From: Lachnospiraceae bacterium
GTDB lineage: Bacteria; Bacillota; Clostridia; Lachnospirales; Lachnospiraceae
Length of the DNA stretch: 64,000 nucleotides
Assembly (NCBI GenBank): GCA_029067205.1
Contig: JAIEEY010000080.1
Span: 1-64,000, forward strand
Reading direction: 5' to 3'
The position numbers and the translations under genes are program-made. A model generated the notes under the pieces. It was not told the DNA's origin, searched no databases, and saw only the letters and a program-made list of their open reading frames with translations. Positions 61,688 through 64,000 of the stretch are shown here, in pieces; the first letter of the stretch is position 1, and every line of letters begins with the position of its first letter.

Positions 61688-62236
61688 CTATTTCTTATTC
61701 CCTTTATTTCTCAGTGTTGATATGATTCCTACTGCAAAGATAGCGATCACCAATACTGCAATCACAACTCCCCATTTTTTTTCGGCTTTGGCCTGCTCTT
61801 TTGCATCCTCTGCCTCCTGATAAGCCAACCGGCCTTCTTCCTTCATCGTTTTAAATTCTTCATCAAGCGCACTCACATTTCCAACAATTCCAGATGCAGT
61901 TTCGTTCTCTGTTGTTCCTTGATGCTCCGACACAGCTGGCGCGCTTTGACTGCCAATAAGCCCCAGAAAAGAAATCTCCACATAACCTGCATTTTCCTGA
62001 TATGCAACCTTGCACCAGCCATCTTTCGCATCTTCTTTGACAATAACTGTTGTTCCACCTGGAAGGGAAGCGGTCACTTCCGAAGCCGTATCCGGCTGCT
62101 CATGCAGCTCCACATCGCTGTTTAGCTGAAATATCTTATTTATCTTTATATCCTCAGCGTCCGATGCGCATACTGTCATACCCATTACAAGCAGCATGAC
62201 AAGAACGCCTAATATTCTCCCCAATTGTTTTTTCAT
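61688..62236 (-). CDS. Secreted SH3b protein with C-terminal membrane helix
   Basis: 182 residues. A signal peptide (about 1-24, ending VCASD) is followed by a bacterial SH3 domain (about 37-92: DVELHEQPDTASEVTASLPG to KVAYQENAGYVE). A linker and charged coiled segment (MKEEGRLAYQEAEDAKEQ) lead to a C-terminal helix (about 155-173) with a basic end. It lies outside the cell, tethered at the C-terminus, and may bind peptidoglycan. It is 2 bases before the DPM1-type gene, an odd but clear coupling. Confidence 0.88.
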   Translation of the reverse strand: MKKQLGRILGVLVMLLVMGMTVCASDAEDIKINKIFQLNSDVELHEQPDTASEVTASLPGGTTVIVKEDAKDGWCKVAYQENAGYVEISFLGLIGSQSAPAVSEHQGTTENETASGIVGNVSALDEEFKTMKEEGRLAYQEAEDAKEQAKAEKKWGVVIAVLVIAIFAVGIISTLRNKGNKK

Positions 62237-62277
62237 ATTGATACCCCCTTGTGTGCTTCAGCACGCATACCAATCAA

Positions 62278-62306
62278 TAGTTTGAAAGTGACCTTCTTTC
62301 AAACTA
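62278..62306. repeat. 11-bp perfect inverted repeat
   Basis: TAGTTTGAAAG (62278-62288) and CTTTCAAACTA (62296-62306) around seven bases. It lies between the SH3 gene and the frameshifted membrane gene upstream. It lacks a T-run on either side, so it could be an operator or an mRNA hairpin rather than a terminator. Confidence 0.5.
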
Positions 62307-62325
62307 ATCTCCTATCAATTATCCC

Positions 62326-62534
62326 CTATTCATTATCATTATAATACAGTATAAAATGCCCATTTTTGTATTGACTGTCAAATTTTTCTTCTAATGACTG
62401 TACTTGACCGCTGCGATAATCAAGAAGCAGCAAATCCGCTTCACTTTGAGTGTCCAAATCATAATTTGCCTTAACAATATTTATCTTAGTATCCCGCATC
62501 ATAAACTGCAGAATACCAATATTTCCATAATCCT
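62326..62534 (-). other. Displaced C-terminal frame of the polytopic membrane protein
   Basis: This frame reads GGEDYGNIGILQFMMRDTK, then LDTQSEADLLLLDYRSG and ends HFILYYNDNE. It is the natural end of the membrane protein upstream, shifted by one base at CCCCACCCC (62535-62543). Removing one base there joins the two as RHVYYSTGGGEDYGN. Confidence 0.75.
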
Positions 62535-64000
62535 CCCCACCCCGTACTGTAATAAACGTGTCTGTTATTTTCTGGGTTAATCTCCTGTATTTTCTGCGCG
62601 ACAGCAATATCCCGGAAACACCAGCGCCTGGAAGCATCGATATACATTGTTGACAGTCGTATCCCAATCACAATCTGTACTGCCACGAGCAACATCAGAA
62701 AAATCTCTCTGCCTTTCTGTCTGCCAATCCACCATATTCCCATGCAGACTATGACAGTCAGCACTGTACCCACAGAATATGCCTGCCAATAAAACAAAAC
62801 CGGCTCAAAACTTTCAAAATCATAGAGCCAGCTTATTCCACATATTGTATTCCCAAAAAAGGCTGTCTGGCCATTTTCACGCAGGCTGACAGTAACCAGC
62901 CATGTCATGACTGCCTCCAAGGCAAGCATTACAGCGATGCTACATACTGTCTTTTTTGCTGACACTTCTATTTCACTTAACGCTTTTATTCCCATAACCA
63001 TGAGAATGGGCATCACATATTCCTGATAACGCCCATATGTAAGTGCATCTACACGCCCCGGATGTATTGTATATATTGCACTAATCATTACTGCAGCCAA
63101 TGTCGAAAGCAGTACAAACAGTGAGAAATACTCTTTTTTTATCGCCATTTTAACAGTATATATGATTCCAAAATATGCAATACCAAAACTTGCCAGACCA
63201 AGATATAAAAATTTTCCTGAAATGCTTATGATCAGATTTTTAAATCCCTCTTTTGAAAAAATATACCCTATTTTTTCAAACTGACCCGCATAGTCATTTG
63301 CATTTTTAAGCGCACTCGCAGCATCCCCATAAACCATGCCTGTCCAATACTTCTTTACAAGAACCCCCACTGTAAATATGACTGCCACACCTACCATCAG
63401 TACCAGCGTATATTTTACTCTTTTCCCGCCATTTTTTATACTATATACAAACAGCACTATGATCCCTGATGCCAAGACACCAATCGCCCGCATATGTACA
63501 AAATACATGTACAGCATTACCACAAGCGCAGACACCAAAAACTGTTTTTTATCTGTTGTAAAGTATTTCATCAACAATAAACACAGAATGATATACAGCA
63601 TAACAAGCAATACTTCCGCAAAAGTAGTCCCGGCATAAAAAAGCCACGTGGGGTAAAACACTGCCGCTGCCACATGAAACGAAGTCACATTTTTCTGCAT
63701 TTTATGCAAGACCAAAAAACAGACTGCAAGCAGCGCGAAATTCACAGACAGTGCCGCACGATAAGCAATAACTGCATCTTTAAATATCAAAAAAACAGGG
63801 AATAGAATGAGACTGTACCCGTAAGAATAATAAGAGCTTAATGAAGCAATATCCGACCAGTCATATCCGGCAAGTCTGGCCGCATAAGACCAATAGCCAA
63901 ACTCATCGGCCGGAAAATAGAATCCATAGCTCTTACTTATGTCATGGCATGCAATGCAAAAGAGCAGTAGTACAAACATTATACTGTATCTTTTTTCCAC
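62486..64000 (-). CDS. Polytopic membrane protein, GT-C-like, 5'-partial and frameshifted
   Basis: At least 504 residues with about eleven membrane segments and an early acidic motif FYFPADEFGYWSYA, as in GT-C transferases that use a lipid-linked sugar (compare PMT/ArnT or GtrA-linked systems). It runs off the window; the first codon here is a GTG at 63998-64000 with the frame open, so the true start may lie outside. The 3' end is frameshifted (see 62326-62534), giving WGGLWKYWYSAVYDAGY instead of the natural end. It is probably the partner of the DPM1-type enzyme at 60702. Confidence 0.75.
   Translation of the reverse strand: MEKRYSIMFVLLLFCIACHDISKSYGFYFPADEFGYWSYAARLAGYDWSDIASLSSYYSYGYSLILFPVFLIFKDAVIAYRAALSVNFALLAVCFLVLHKMQKNVTSFHVAAAVFYPTWLFYAGTTFAEVLLVMLYIILCLLLMKYFTTDKKQFLVSALVVMLYMYFVHMRAIGVLASGIIVLFVYSIKNGGKRVKYTLVLMVGVAVIFTVGVLVKKYWTGMVYGDAASALKNANDYAGQFEKIGYIFSKEGFKNLIISISGKFLYLGLASFGIAYFGIIYTVKMAIKKEYFSLFVLLSTLAAVMISAIYTIHPGRVDALTYGRYQEYVMPILMVMGIKALSEIEVSAKKTVCSIAVMLALEAVMTWLVTVSLRENGQTAFFGNTICGISWLYDFESFEPVLFYWQAYSVGTVLTVIVCMGIWWIGRQKGREIFLMLLVAVQIVIGIRLSTMYIDASRRWCFRDIAVAQKIQEINPENNRHVYYSTGWGGLWKYWYSAVYDAGY

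Noticed and set aside
1-64000. CRISPR arrays, rRNA, tRNA, full-length insertion sequences, prophage genes
   Set aside because: I scanned for regularly spaced repeats, tRNA-like arms and transposase or phage genes; apart from the Rpn-type pseudogene and the miniature elements none was seen.

Overview
The window looks like chromosomal DNA of a Gram-positive anaerobe of the Clostridia, most likely a gut Lachnospiraceae. The evidence is low-to-moderate GC, strong AGGAGG-type ribosome binding sites, YesM/YesN-type sensor and regulator pairs, LplB/LplC-type sugar permeases with a CG-rich lipobox binding protein, PerR with reverse rubrerythrin and rubredoxin, and many family 2 glycosyltransferases. 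This assignment is inference from gene content. No rRNA, tRNA or CRISPR array was seen.

Left part (1-25 kb). A beta-galactoside use region holds three beta-galactosidases of different families (GH42 at 347-2335, GH2 at 13385-15823, GH35 at 15899-17716). It also has a YesM/YesN-like two-component pair (9847-13300), a three-gene sugar ABC importer (17881-21532) and a LacI-family regulator (21800-22852). A shared box with core AACCGATT lies at the GH42, importer and LacI promoters, which suggests one regulon. Between these genes sit housekeeping and accessory genes: mtnN, an esterase/TPR-like/Dam-methylase operon, a HAD hydrolase, a methyltransferase, and a membrane protein plus zinc-type macrodomain pair.

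Middle part (25-40 kb). This holds a polysaccharide deacetylase, a MecA-like protein, a RluD-type pseudouridine synthase and an OmpR/HisKA two-component pair. It also has a peroxide defence group (perR, reverse rubrerythrin, rubredoxin), a transglutaminase-domain surface protein with a threonine run, a large exported protein with a degenerate C39-like end, a methyltransferase and pgi. Three copies of a two-hairpin repeat lie next to terminators at 31.3 kb and 37.8 kb. Several promoters match TTGACA-N17-TATAAT exactly.

Right part (40-64 kb). This is a cell-surface polysaccharide region read almost entirely on the minus strand: a Wzm/Wzt-like ABC exporter, many GT2 transferases, a GT4-type transferase, DUF6020-like membrane proteins, a TupA-like ATP-grasp protein, a DPM1-type transferase and an SH3 protein. 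It is strongly eroded. A 129-bp miniature element with an 8-bp target duplication splits a double GT2 gene. An acyltransferase carries an in-frame amber codon. A DUF6020 gene has several frameshifts, and there are GT2 scraps and a truncated LTA-synthase-like fragment. The pattern suggests a variable locus where genes are gained, fused and lost.
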